Under the pieces are notes generated by a model. That model was given only the letters and a program-made list of their open reading frames with translations, did no database searches and was not told the DNA's origin. The translations under genes were made by a program, and so were the position numbers. This document shows positions 1 to 5,502 of a stretch of 6,092 bases of DNA, in pieces. The first letter of the stretch is position 1; each line of letters begins with the position of its first letter. This DNA is from Sphingopyxis sp. (lineage in GTDB: Bacteria > Pseudomonadota > Alphaproteobacteria > Sphingomonadales > Sphingomonadaceae), in contig JACEST010000122.1 in the NCBI GenBank assembly GCA_013911715.1, positions 1 to 6,092 of the forward strand, given 5' to 3'.

Positions 1-253
1 CGGGCTGGGCTGGGCTGGCAATCACCGGAGCAGGCGTTGATGTCGACCGGCGCGGCTGTGGCGTCACAATCGGCGCGATGCCGCCATTGTCGGGGCCTTG
101 CGCGGGCTGGGGGGCGGGCCGTTCGGCAGGCCGCGTCGGTGCGGGTGGCAGGAAACCATCGGGCGGCCCTTGCGCTTCCTGCGCGGCAACCGGCGGGGCA
201 GTCAACAGCACCGCTGCCATCACAGCAGCGCGCGTCCATCGGTGGCTGTCCAT
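1..253 (-). CDS. Secreted proline-rich protein, N-terminal part (runs off left edge)
   Basis: I do not recognise this protein. Reading the minus strand from an ATG at 253, 84 codons stay open to the window edge. The first 25 or so residues form a classical Sec signal peptide: R5 and R8 in the n-region, a hydrophobic AAVMAAVLLTAPPVAAQE core, and a likely cut after the AxA-like VAA at about residue 24. After it comes a low-complexity stretch of about 60 residues rich in Pro, Ala and Gln, which looks like a disordered linker at the start of a periplasmic or outer-membrane protein. A GTG in the same frame at 274 has the purine-rich GGGAAAGAG about 8 bases upstream and may be the true start; that would lengthen the n-region by seven residues. 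A TAG lies just upstream in frame. The gene is divergent from queF. The function-bearing part is outside the window, so a TonB-like, secretion-related or enzyme identity cannot be chosen. Confidence 0.6.
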   Translation of the reverse strand, partial: MDSHRWTRAAVMAAVLLTAPPVAAQEAQGPPDGFLPPAPTRPAERPAPQPAQGPDNGGIAPIVTPQPRRSTSTPAPVIASPAQP

Positions 254-382
254 CGTTGCTGCTATCGCCCTCACGGCGGGTCTCTTTCCCTATGCGGCCT
301 GAATTGGGGCTGACTTATGTCGGCTGCTGGAACGCCAAACAACGGGCATGACATGAACCGTGCGGCGCATTAGACGAAGGCG
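254..382. promoter_or_regulatory. Divergent intergenic region between the secreted-protein gene and queF
   Basis: This gap of about 130 bases separates two genes that point away from each other, so it should hold both promoters. I could not pick out a convincing -35/-10 pair on either strand. I also see no match to a preQ1 riboswitch (no C-rich loop with an A-rich tail) ahead of queF. The assignment as regulatory rests on position only. Confidence 0.35.
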
Positions 383-853
383 ATGACCGATACCAGCCAC
401 GAAAGCCTGCGCCCGCTCCACTTGGGCCACACCTCCGCCCTGCCCGCTGATCCGGCCGGGGCGGTGCTTGACTATGTCCCGAATCCGCGTGGCGGCGAGC
501 TCTACCTCGTCCGCTTCGCGGTGCCCGAATTCACCTCGCTCTGCCCCGTCACCGGCCAGCCCGATTTCGCGCATCTGGTGATCGATTATGCGCCGGGTGC
601 GACCATCGTCGAATCCAAATCGCTAAAGTTGTTCCTTGGCAGCTTTCGTAATCATGCGGGATTCCATGAGGACTGCACCGTCGGCATCGGCCGCCGTCTG
701 TTCGACGAAATGCAGCCCAAATGGCTGCGCATCGGCGGCTATTGGTATCCGCGCGGCGGTATTCCGATCGATGTGTTCTGGCAGTCGGGTCCGCCGCCGG
801 CCGGACTATGGCTGCCCGATCAGGGCGTCGCCGGCTATCGCGGGCGGGGGTAG
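383..853 (+). CDS. queF: NADPH-dependent 7-cyano-7-deazaguanine reductase (preQ0 reductase, short QueF)
   Basis: QueF is a cytosolic enzyme that reduces the nitrile of preQ0 to the amine of preQ1 using two NADPH. This is the last free-base step before the modified base enters tRNA to become queuosine. The 156-residue length fits the short, unimodular QueF type related to GTP cyclohydrolase I. Visible marks are the catalytic cysteine in TSLCPVTGQPDF (C54) with its partner D61, the family signature ESKSLKLFLGSFRN at 77-90, which helps bind substrate and NADPH, and H95-E96 in the following AGFHED. These sit within one residue of the positions I recall for the B. subtilis enzyme. A TAG three codons upstream limits the start to 383; the ribosome site GAAGG is very close (2-base gap). 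No other queuosine gene (queC, D, E) is in the window, so preQ0 must be made from elsewhere in the genome. queF converges on argG across the 875-948 palindrome. Confidence 0.95.
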   Translation: MTDTSHESLRPLHLGHTSALPADPAGAVLDYVPNPRGGELYLVRFAVPEFTSLCPVTGQPDFAHLVIDYAPGATIVESKSLKLFLGSFRNHAGFHEDCTVGIGRRLFDEMQPKWLRIGGYWYPRGGIPIDVFWQSGPPPAGLWLPDQGVAGYRGRG

Positions 854-874
854 GGCCGGACAGGAACCGCCGTC

Positions 875-948
875 ACCCTGAACTTGTTTCAGGGTCCATG
901 GTGCCATAGCGAAACCCTGCGCCATGGATGCTGAAACAAATTCAGCAT
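875..948. repeat. Composite palindrome of two inverted stem-loops (REP-like; possible bidirectional terminator)
   Basis: Two perfect 8-bp hairpins lie here: ACCCTGAA-CTTGT-TTCAGGGT at 875-895 and ATGCTGAA-ACAAA-TTCAGCAT at 928-948. The second is an imperfect inverted copy of the first. The similarity continues inward through TCCATGG at 895-901 and CCATGGA at 922-928, so the whole element is one large palindrome with arms of about 30 bases around a short centre near 906-917. The element lies between the converging ends of queF and argG, the usual place for REP-type repeats and bidirectional terminators. No T-run follows either hairpin, so intrinsic termination would be non-canonical. From memory, similar CCTGAAACAAGTTCAGG-like paired hairpins are scattered between genes in sphingomonads; copy number cannot be seen from this window. 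Confidence 0.8.
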
Positions 949-959
949 GGCGGAATAGC

Positions 960-2180
960 CTACCCCCGATCCCGCTTACCGAGCAATTTCAGCCGCAGCG
1001 CGTTAAGCTTGATAAACCCCGCCGCATCCTTCTGGTCATAGGCACCCGCATCATCTTCGAACGTCACATGCCGCTCGCTATACAGGCTGTGCGGTGATTT
1101 GCGCCCGACGACGCTTGCCATGCCTTTGTACAGTTTCAACCGCACCGTGCCGCTGACCTTGGACTGGCTATGGTCGATGGCGGCCTGCAACATCTCGCGC
1201 TCGGGAGCGAACCAGAAGCCGTTATAGATGAGCTCGGCATATTTGGGCATCAGTTCGTCTTTGAGGTGCGCCGCCCCGCGATCCAGCGTGATGCTCTCAA
1301 TCCCGCGATGCGCCCGTGCATAAATCTCGCCGCCCGGCGTTTCATACATGCCGCGCGACTTCATGCCGACAAAGCGGTTCTCGACCAGATCGAGCCGTCC
1401 GATGCCATGTTTGCGTCCCAAATCGTTGAGCGCCGTCAGCAAAGACGCAGGCGACATCGCCGAACCATTGAGCGCGACCCCATCTCCGCGCTCGAAATCG
1501 ATGGTGATATATTCGGGCGTATCAGGCGCATCCTCGGGATTGACCGTGCGCGAATAGACATAGTCGGGGGTTTCGTCCCACGGATTTTCGAGCACTTTGC
1601 CCTCGGACGAGGTGTGGAGCAGATTGGCATCGGTCGAAAAGGGGCTGTCGCCGCGCTTGTCCTTTGGCACCGGGATCTGATGCGCCTCGGCCCAGGCGAT
1701 CAGCGCGGTGCGGCTGGTCAAATCCCATTCGCGCCACGGTGCGATGACCTTGATGTCGGGATCGAGCGCATAGGCTGATAGTTCGAACCGCACCTGGTCA
1801 TTGCCCTTGCCGGTCGCGCCATGCGCCACCGCGTCGGCACCAACCTGATGCGCGATTTCGACCAGCCGCTTGGAAATCAGCGGGCGCGCAATGCTGGTCC
1901 CCAGCAGATAATCGCCCTCGTACCGTGCATTGGCGCGCATCATCGGGAATACGAAATCGCGGACAAATTCTTCGCGCAGATCGTCGATGAAGATATGCTC
2001 GTCGGGCACGCCCATCAGCTTGGCCTTGGCGCGCGCGGGTTCCAGCTCCTCGCCCTGCCCCAGATCGGCGGTAAAAGTCACCACCTCGCAGTTATAGGTC
2101 ACTTGCAACCATTTCAGGATCACGCTGGTATCGAGCCCGCCCGAATAAGCGAGCACCACGCGTTTGACGGAATCGGACAT
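960..2180 (-). CDS. argG: Argininosuccinate synthase
   Basis: ArgG is a cytosolic enzyme of arginine biosynthesis. It joins citrulline and aspartate with ATP, by way of citrullyl-AMP, to give argininosuccinate, AMP and PPi. The 406 residues fit the usual bacterial type-1 length. The N-terminal nucleotide-binding half shows the PP-loop AYSGGLDTS (11-19), then TADLGQGEE (37-45), the ARPLISKRLVEIA helix (98-110) and the substrate loop HGATGKGNDQVRFE (120-133). The C-terminal half carries GRLDLVENRFVGMKSRGMYETPGG (261-284), which is typical of the synthase and oligomerisation domain. The ATG at 2180 is preceded by GGAG about 10 bases upstream, and the protein begins right before the PP-loop strand, as expected. 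The gene follows the diguanylate cyclase on the same strand after 83 bases containing a GC hairpin, so it may have its own promoter or be reached by readthrough. No other arg gene or ARG-box-like operator is visible. No damage or missing motif was seen. Confidence 0.98.
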   Translation of the reverse strand: MSDSVKRVVLAYSGGLDTSVILKWLQVTYNCEVVTFTADLGQGEELEPARAKAKLMGVPDEHIFIDDLREEFVRDFVFPMMRANARYEGDYLLGTSIARPLISKRLVEIAHQVGADAVAHGATGKGNDQVRFELSAYALDPDIKVIAPWREWDLTSRTALIAWAEAHQIPVPKDKRGDSPFSTDANLLHTSSEGKVLENPWDETPDYVYSRTVNPEDAPDTPEYITIDFERGDGVALNGSAMSPASLLTALNDLGRKHGIGRLDLVENRFVGMKSRGMYETPGGEIYARAHRGIESITLDRGAAHLKDELMPKYAELIYNGFWFAPEREMLQAAIDHSQSKVSGTVRLKLYKGMASVVGRKSPHSLYSERHVTFEDDAGAYDQKDAAGFIKLNALRLKLLGKRDRG

Positions 2181-2229
2181 GGGCAGAAATCTCCGGCTGG
2201 GGCTGCGCGGGCGCGCCTACCAGCCATGC

Positions 2230-2251
2230 CCGCAGCCGACAAGGGCTGCGG
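2230..2251 (-). terminator. GC-rich hairpin between the cyclase gene and argG
   Basis: A perfect 8-bp stem CCGCAGCC/GGCTGCGG with a 6-base loop lies 12 bases after the cyclase stop codon and about 50 bases before the argG start. Read on the minus strand it would be the first structure in the transcript after the cyclase stop codon. It lacks a downstream U-tract, so it could be a weak terminator, a transcript-end stabiliser, or a structure in the argG leader. It does not overlap the argG ribosome-binding site. Confidence 0.4.
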
Positions 2252-2263
2252 TGTCCGGCTCGC

Positions 2264-3409
2264 TCACCCCACGTGCGCGACCGCAGGATTGCTAGCGCGC
2301 CATCGGCGGAGCCGCTTGGCAGCATAGAGAGCCTCGTCGGCGCGTTTGAGTAGCGCGGCGACGCTCTCATCTCTGCCACATCCGCGCGCATGGCCGATGC
2401 TCGCCCCCACAGGCAACTGGACGGCGCCAACCCCGGCGGGCACGCACAGGGCCGCCAGCAGGCCCGTTGCTACCGCATCGAGTTGCTCGTCGCTGGCGAC
2501 CTCGGTCAGGATAACGATAAATTCGTCGCCCCCCAGCCGTCCGACCAGGCCGGGCCCGTCAAAATGCTGGACCAGCCGCTGCGCCACCGTGGCCAACAGC
2601 GCATCGCCCATGTCGTGCCCATGTTCGTCGTTAACTTGTTTGAACCCGTCGAGATCGATCAGCGCGACCGCGAGGCCGCCGTTTCCGGCGTGCAGCCCCA
2701 AAAACTCATCCACTGCCCGCCGATTGGCAAGGCCGGTCAGCGGGTCGCTGTTCGCCATGTTGCGGATATGATGGTGAAGGGACAGATTATCGATCAGCTG
2801 GCGATACTGCGCCGAGACAAAACGCATCATCAACAGCCCGACGCTGATGATCGACGCGCCGAGCATTTTTGCTTCGAAATCCCCGGCGATTATCAAAATA
2901 ATGGCGGTCGGTCCGATCCCCAGCGCAATCGCCGCCAGCGCGACGCGGTGCAGCCGGTACAGGCAATGGGCGATCGAAATCGCGCCAAAACCCAGCGACA
3001 TCGGGATCAACAGGCTGCGGTCAAACAGTTCGGTCACATAGCTCGCCGCGGCAACAATCCCCAGCGCACCGAGCATCGCGATCGCCGCAATTGTCGAAAC
3101 GCGCACCACGCGTCGCTGCTGCGCCGGGGTCACGGCCCGCGCAAACTGGCGCTTGAGATAGCGCAAGCGGACCATAGCGTAGACAATCAAACCACCCATC
3201 CAGCCATAGTTGACCAACGGCAGGCCGTTCCAGGCGCACACCGCGATCAATATTACCGTGTTGAGCGCCGCCACCGCGAGCAGCACCGGCACCTGGGCAA
3301 TCAGACTGTCCAGCTGAGCATGGCGCAGGTCGTCGGCGATTTCCGGCGGCACTGGGTCAGTGATCCATTGGCCCAGCCAATCACGGCGCTGAACCATCCG
3401 TTTCGTCAT
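2264..3409 (-). CDS. Membrane-bound diguanylate cyclase, six-helix N-terminus plus GGDEF domain
   Basis: This is a likely inner-membrane enzyme that makes cyclic di-GMP from two GTP. The 381 residues begin with a basic cytoplasmic segment. About six hydrophobic helices follow, near residues 36-60, 68-84, 104-123, 132-150, 155-175 and 182-200. They form a compact sensor domain of no family I can name. The cytoplasmic GGDEF domain starts at about residue 218 with NSDPLTGLANRR. It contains the metal and nucleotide segment DLDGFKQVNDEHGHDMGD (252-269), an intact active-site GGDEF (293-297) and the later GASIGHA strand, so catalysis is expected. The RxxD inhibitory site that normally sits five residues before GGDEF is absent; D and G occupy the R and D positions. 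I chose the ATG at 3409 because GGGAAAGG precedes it by 7 bases; an in-frame ATG at 3466 would add 19 residues without a good ribosome site. There is no EAL domain. The gene is divergent from the DUF1801-bdcA pair. Confidence 0.92.
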   Translation of the reverse strand: MTKRMVQRRDWLGQWITDPVPPEIADDLRHAQLDSLIAQVPVLLAVAALNTVILIAVCAWNGLPLVNYGWMGGLIVYAMVRLRYLKRQFARAVTPAQQRRVVRVSTIAAIAMLGALGIVAAASYVTELFDRSLLIPMSLGFGAISIAHCLYRLHRVALAAIALGIGPTAIILIIAGDFEAKMLGASIISVGLLMMRFVSAQYRQLIDNLSLHHHIRNMANSDPLTGLANRRAVDEFLGLHAGNGGLAVALIDLDGFKQVNDEHGHDMGDALLATVAQRLVQHFDGPGLVGRLGGDEFIVILTEVASDEQLDAVATGLLAALCVPAGVGAVQLPVGASIGHARGCGRDESVAALLKRADEALYAAKRLRRWRASNPAVAHVG

Positions 3410-3477
3410 CCAACTGCCTTTCCCGCTGACACTGCACCAATGCGGCGGCGCAGTGCAATCAGCCATAATGCGTCATG

Positions 3478-3494
3478 GTAAATCAGTAGTTTAC
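3478..3494. promoter_or_regulatory. Candidate operator, palindrome GTAAA-N7-TTTAC
   Basis: GTAAATCAGTAGTTTAC is a 17-base interrupted palindrome in the middle of the divergent region, clearly more AT-rich than its surroundings. Spacing and symmetry suit a dimeric helix-turn-helix repressor such as a TetR or LacI member. In E. coli, bdcA is controlled by the neighbouring TetR regulator BdcR, but no such regulator gene is in this window. A 5-bp half-site can occur by chance, so this is only a candidate. Confidence 0.3.
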
Positions 3495-3549
3495 GCAAAC
3501 TGGCGGCGCAATGCTCGACAGACGGATCACAGTGTGGAATCGTCCGCGC

Positions 3550-3556
3550 AGGGGAG
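3550..3556 (+). promoter_or_regulatory. Strong ribosome-binding site deciding the DUF1801 start
   Basis: AGGGGAG lies 7 bases before the ATG at 3564 and is the best Shine-Dalgarno match near either upstream candidate start. It supports 3564 rather than the in-frame GTG at 3453. Confidence 0.75.
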
Positions 3557-3563
3557 TGATACG

Positions 3564-4004
3564 ATGGCAAAGGCAGAACCGAAAACCAAACCGACCGACG
3601 CCGATCCGGCGGACTATATCGCTGCCCTCGACCATCCGGTTCGCCGGGCCGATGGCGAAGCGCTGCTGGCTTTGTACCGCGAAGTGTCGGGCATGCCGCC
3701 GGTAATGTGGGGGCCATCGATCATCGGTTACGGCACTTACCGTTATGAGACCAAGAGCTGCGCCGGGGACTGGCCACGCGCCGGGTTCAGCCCGCGCAAG
3801 GCGAATCTGTCGATTTATCTGATGGGCGGATATTGCAACCCCGAAACACAGCAGCAGGTCGATGCACTGCGCGCGCAGCTCGGCAAACATAAGGTTGGGG
3901 CAAGCTGCCTTTACATCAACAAATTGTCCGACGTCGATTTGGCTGTGCTCAAGGAGCTGATTGCCTTCGACCTGTCATGGATGGACCGCAAATATCCCCG
4001 ATAA
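3564..4004 (+). CDS. DUF1801 (YdhG-like) domain protein
   Basis: This is a small soluble protein of 146 residues made almost entirely of one DUF1801/YdhG-like domain. No enzymatic reaction is established for the family as far as I know. Family marks are the helix around ADGEALLALYREVSG, then PPVMWGPSIIGYGTYRYE (about residues 48-65), GDWPRAGFSPRKANLSIYLMGG (about 73-94) and LGKHKVGASCLYINKLSDVDLAVLKELI (about 110-137). There is no signal peptide or membrane helix, so it should be cytosolic. The start at 3564 is set by a strong AGGGGAG site. bdcA follows after 19 bases on the same strand with its own ribosome site, so the two are very probably co-transcribed from the region divergent to the diguanylate cyclase gene. 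That pairing is the only functional hint, and it is inference. Length and motifs look complete. Confidence 0.9.
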   Translation: MAKAEPKTKPTDADPADYIAALDHPVRRADGEALLALYREVSGMPPVMWGPSIIGYGTYRYETKSCAGDWPRAGFSPRKANLSIYLMGGYCNPETQQQVDALRAQLGKHKVGASCLYINKLSDVDLAVLKELIAFDLSWMDRKYPR

Positions 4005-4023
4005 CCATTTGAAAGGCATCAAG

Positions 4024-4737
4024 ATGAGCGATTTTGCTGGCAAATCCGTCATGGTTCTGGGGGGAAGCCGCGGCATCGGCGCCGCCATCGTCCGCCACTT
4101 TGCCGGTGCGGGGGCAAAGGTCATCTTCACCTACGCCGGGTCCGCCGACGCCGCCGCCTCACTCGCCAGCGAAACCGGCGCAACCGCGACCAAGGCCGAC
4201 AGCGCCTCGCGCGGCGAAGTGGTCGCCGCCGTCGCCGCCGCCGGTGCGCTAGACATCCTGATCATCAACGCCGGGGTCGCGATGATGGGCGACCCGACTG
4301 AGCTTGACCCTGACGCCGTCGACCGGCTGATCGATATCAACGTCCGTGCGCCCTATTTCGCCGCCGTCGAAGCCGGGCGCAAAATGAACGACAATGGCCG
4401 CATCATCATCATCGGCTCGGTCAACGGCGACCGCGCCGGCTGGCCCGGGGTGACCGCCTATGCGATGTCCAAATCGGCGATGCAGGGACTGGCACGCGGC
4501 CTCGCGCGCGATTTCGGCCATCGCGGCATCACCGCCAACACGGTCCAGCCCGGCCCGGTCGATACCGACATGAACCCCGCCGAAGGCCCGCTCGCGTCGA
4601 TGATGCACGCCGTCATGGCGATCAAACGTCACGCCCATGCTGACGAAGTGGCCGATCTGGTGCTGTTCCTGAGCAGCGCCAAGGCGGCGATGATCACCGG
4701 GACAACGCACACCATCGACGGCGGTTTCGGGGCTTAG
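4024..4737 (+). CDS. bdcA: Short-chain dehydrogenase/reductase, likely BdcA (c-di-GMP-binding biofilm dispersal) ortholog
   Basis: This is a classical SDR of 237 residues, the same length as E. coli BdcA (YjgI). It shows the NAD(P)-binding GGSRGIG (13-19), NAG (82-84), N106, and the catalytic set S132, Y146 and K150 (YAMSK), with ANTVQPGPVDTDMNP near 171-185. Compared from memory, FTYAGS, GALDI, IIGSVNGDR, QGLARGLARDFG, VQPGP, MAIKRH and HTIDGGFGA match E. coli BdcA nearly residue for residue. Glutamate 50, the residue altered in the published E50Q dispersal variant, is also present. In E. coli, BdcA is reported to bind c-di-GMP and lower its free level, promoting biofilm dispersal; its redox substrate is unclear. 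The ATG at 4024 has AAAGG 8 bases upstream and lies 19 bases after the DUF1801 stop; an in-frame ATG at 3961 overlaps that gene and adds unrelated residues. A diguanylate cyclase gene lies divergently upstream. A general SDR reductase with another role remains possible. Confidence 0.8.
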   Translation: MSDFAGKSVMVLGGSRGIGAAIVRHFAGAGAKVIFTYAGSADAAASLASETGATATKADSASRGEVVAAVAAAGALDILIINAGVAMMGDPTELDPDAVDRLIDINVRAPYFAAVEAGRKMNDNGRIIIIGSVNGDRAGWPGVTAYAMSKSAMQGLARGLARDFGHRGITANTVQPGPVDTDMNPAEGPLASMMHAVMAIKRHAHADEVADLVLFLSSAKAAMITGTTHTIDGGFGA

Positions 4738-4743
4738 CCGCCG

Positions 4744-5502
4744 CTAAATCCCCGCATACCATTCATAATCGATGCGGTCTTCCCAATAGCCGCCCTTGCC
4801 ATCGCCGATGCCGCGCAGGCTCGCGACCGCCTCGATGCTTTCGATGAATTTCGCCTGTTTATAGCCCAGCTGGCGCTCGATGCGCAGGCGCAGCGGCGCG
4901 CCGTTGCCGACTGGCAGCGCTTGCTGGTTGAGCCGCCACGCAAGAATCGTCTGCGGATGCAGCGCGTCTGTCAGGTCAATGCTTTCATAATAGGGCACGC
5001 CGCCGATTTTGTCGGCACAGCGGAACACCAGATATTTGGCGCTGTCCTTCAGTTGCGCCGCCGCCAGGATCGCCGACAATTTGGCCCCCTGCCATTCGCC
5101 AATCGCACTCCACCCTTCGACACAGTCGTGGCGGGTAATCTGGGTGCGCTGCGGCAGCGCACGAATATCGGCCATGGACAGCGCGAGCGGCGTGTTGACC
5201 AGCCCGCCAACGCGCACGCGCCAATCGCGAAAGCCCGTCGCGACATGCGCGGCATAGCTTGGCCCGTCACCCATGCGCGACCCATTGGCACGGAACACCG
5301 GTGACAGATCGGCGCGCGTATATTCGGGTGCAAGCGCATCGCGCGCGGTCAGCGCGCGCTGGCTGTGCTGGTGCATGACTTCGCCCATCGACAAAATCTT
5401 GCGGAACTGGGGGTTCGCATTGAGCGCATCGCAGCCCGACAGCAGCGGCAGCGCCGCCAAGCCCCCGATCAGCGACCGGCGATTGACGATCAACTGGCTC
5501 AT
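4744..5502 (-). CDS. Molybdopterin-dependent oxidoreductase (sulfite oxidase/MsrP fold), Tat lipoprotein candidate
   Basis: This 252-residue exported protein carries an oxidoreductase molybdopterin-binding domain of the sulfite oxidase/YedY type. Marks are RVRVGGLVNTPLALSMADIRALP (95-117), the Moco-ligating cysteine C127 in RHDCVEGWSAIGEWQG, and GAPLRLRIERQLGYKQAKFIESIE (201-224). The extra C-terminal dimer domain of true sulfite oxidases is missing, and the protein is shorter than MsrP. The N-terminus NRRSLIGGLAALPLLSGC combines a twin-arginine motif (R8-R9), fitting export of a folded cofactor protein, with a lipobox LSGC ending at C24, which suggests a lipid anchor. The start at 5502 overlaps the stop of the upstream cytochrome gene (ATGA), so translation is probably coupled; an in-frame start at 5694 lies inside that gene and would bury the signal. 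The cytochrome is the likely electron partner. The substrate is unknown: methionine sulfoxide, sulfite or another S/N-oxide are all possible. Confidence 0.9.
   Translation of the reverse strand: MSQLIVNRRSLIGGLAALPLLSGCDALNANPQFRKILSMGEVMHQHSQRALTARDALAPEYTRADLSPVFRANGSRMGDGPSYAAHVATGFRDWRVRVGGLVNTPLALSMADIRALPQRTQITRHDCVEGWSAIGEWQGAKLSAILAAAQLKDSAKYLVFRCADKIGGVPYYESIDLTDALHPQTILAWRLNQQALPVGNGAPLRLRIERQLGYKQAKFIESIEAVASLRGIGDGKGGYWEDRIDYEWYAGI

Larger units (their letters stand above)
3410..3563. promoter_or_regulatory. Divergent control region between the cyclase gene and DUF1801-bdcA
   Basis: This 154-base region must hold promoters for both directions. It contains an inverted repeat CACTGC/GCAGTG (3430-3435 and 3450-3455), which would form a 6-bp stem in the cyclase leader about 20 bases before its start codon. 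It also contains an AT-rich palindrome at 3478-3494, described separately. I could not assign -35 and -10 boxes with confidence. GTG and ATG codons in frame with the DUF1801 gene occur here (3453 onward), but they lack ribosome sites and encode residues unlike the family. Confidence 0.45.

Noticed and set aside
275..382. preQ1 riboswitch upstream of queF
   Set aside because: The expected compact hairpin with a C-rich loop and an A-rich tail next to the ribosome site is not present.
290..574. Minus-strand open frame overlapping the start of queF
   Set aside because: It is antisense to QueF, which carries its catalytic residues; the product resembles no family.
854..959. Small gene between queF and argG
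   Set aside because: The interval is occupied by the palindrome, and no frame has a start with a ribosome site and protein-like composition.
1170..1778. Plus-strand open frame opposite argG
   Set aside because: It is fully antisense to a complete, motif-rich argG, and its composition is that of a high-GC shadow frame.
2390..3481. Long plus-strand open frame (363 codons) opposite the diguanylate cyclase
   Set aside because: It is the complementary shadow of a clear GGDEF gene. Its product is rich in Arg, Gln, His and Asp with no domain, and no ribosome site was seen.
3453..3563. Longer N-terminus for the DUF1801 protein from the GTG at 3453
   Set aside because: There is no ribosome site, the added residues are unlike the family, and a strong AGGGGAG precedes the ATG at 3564.
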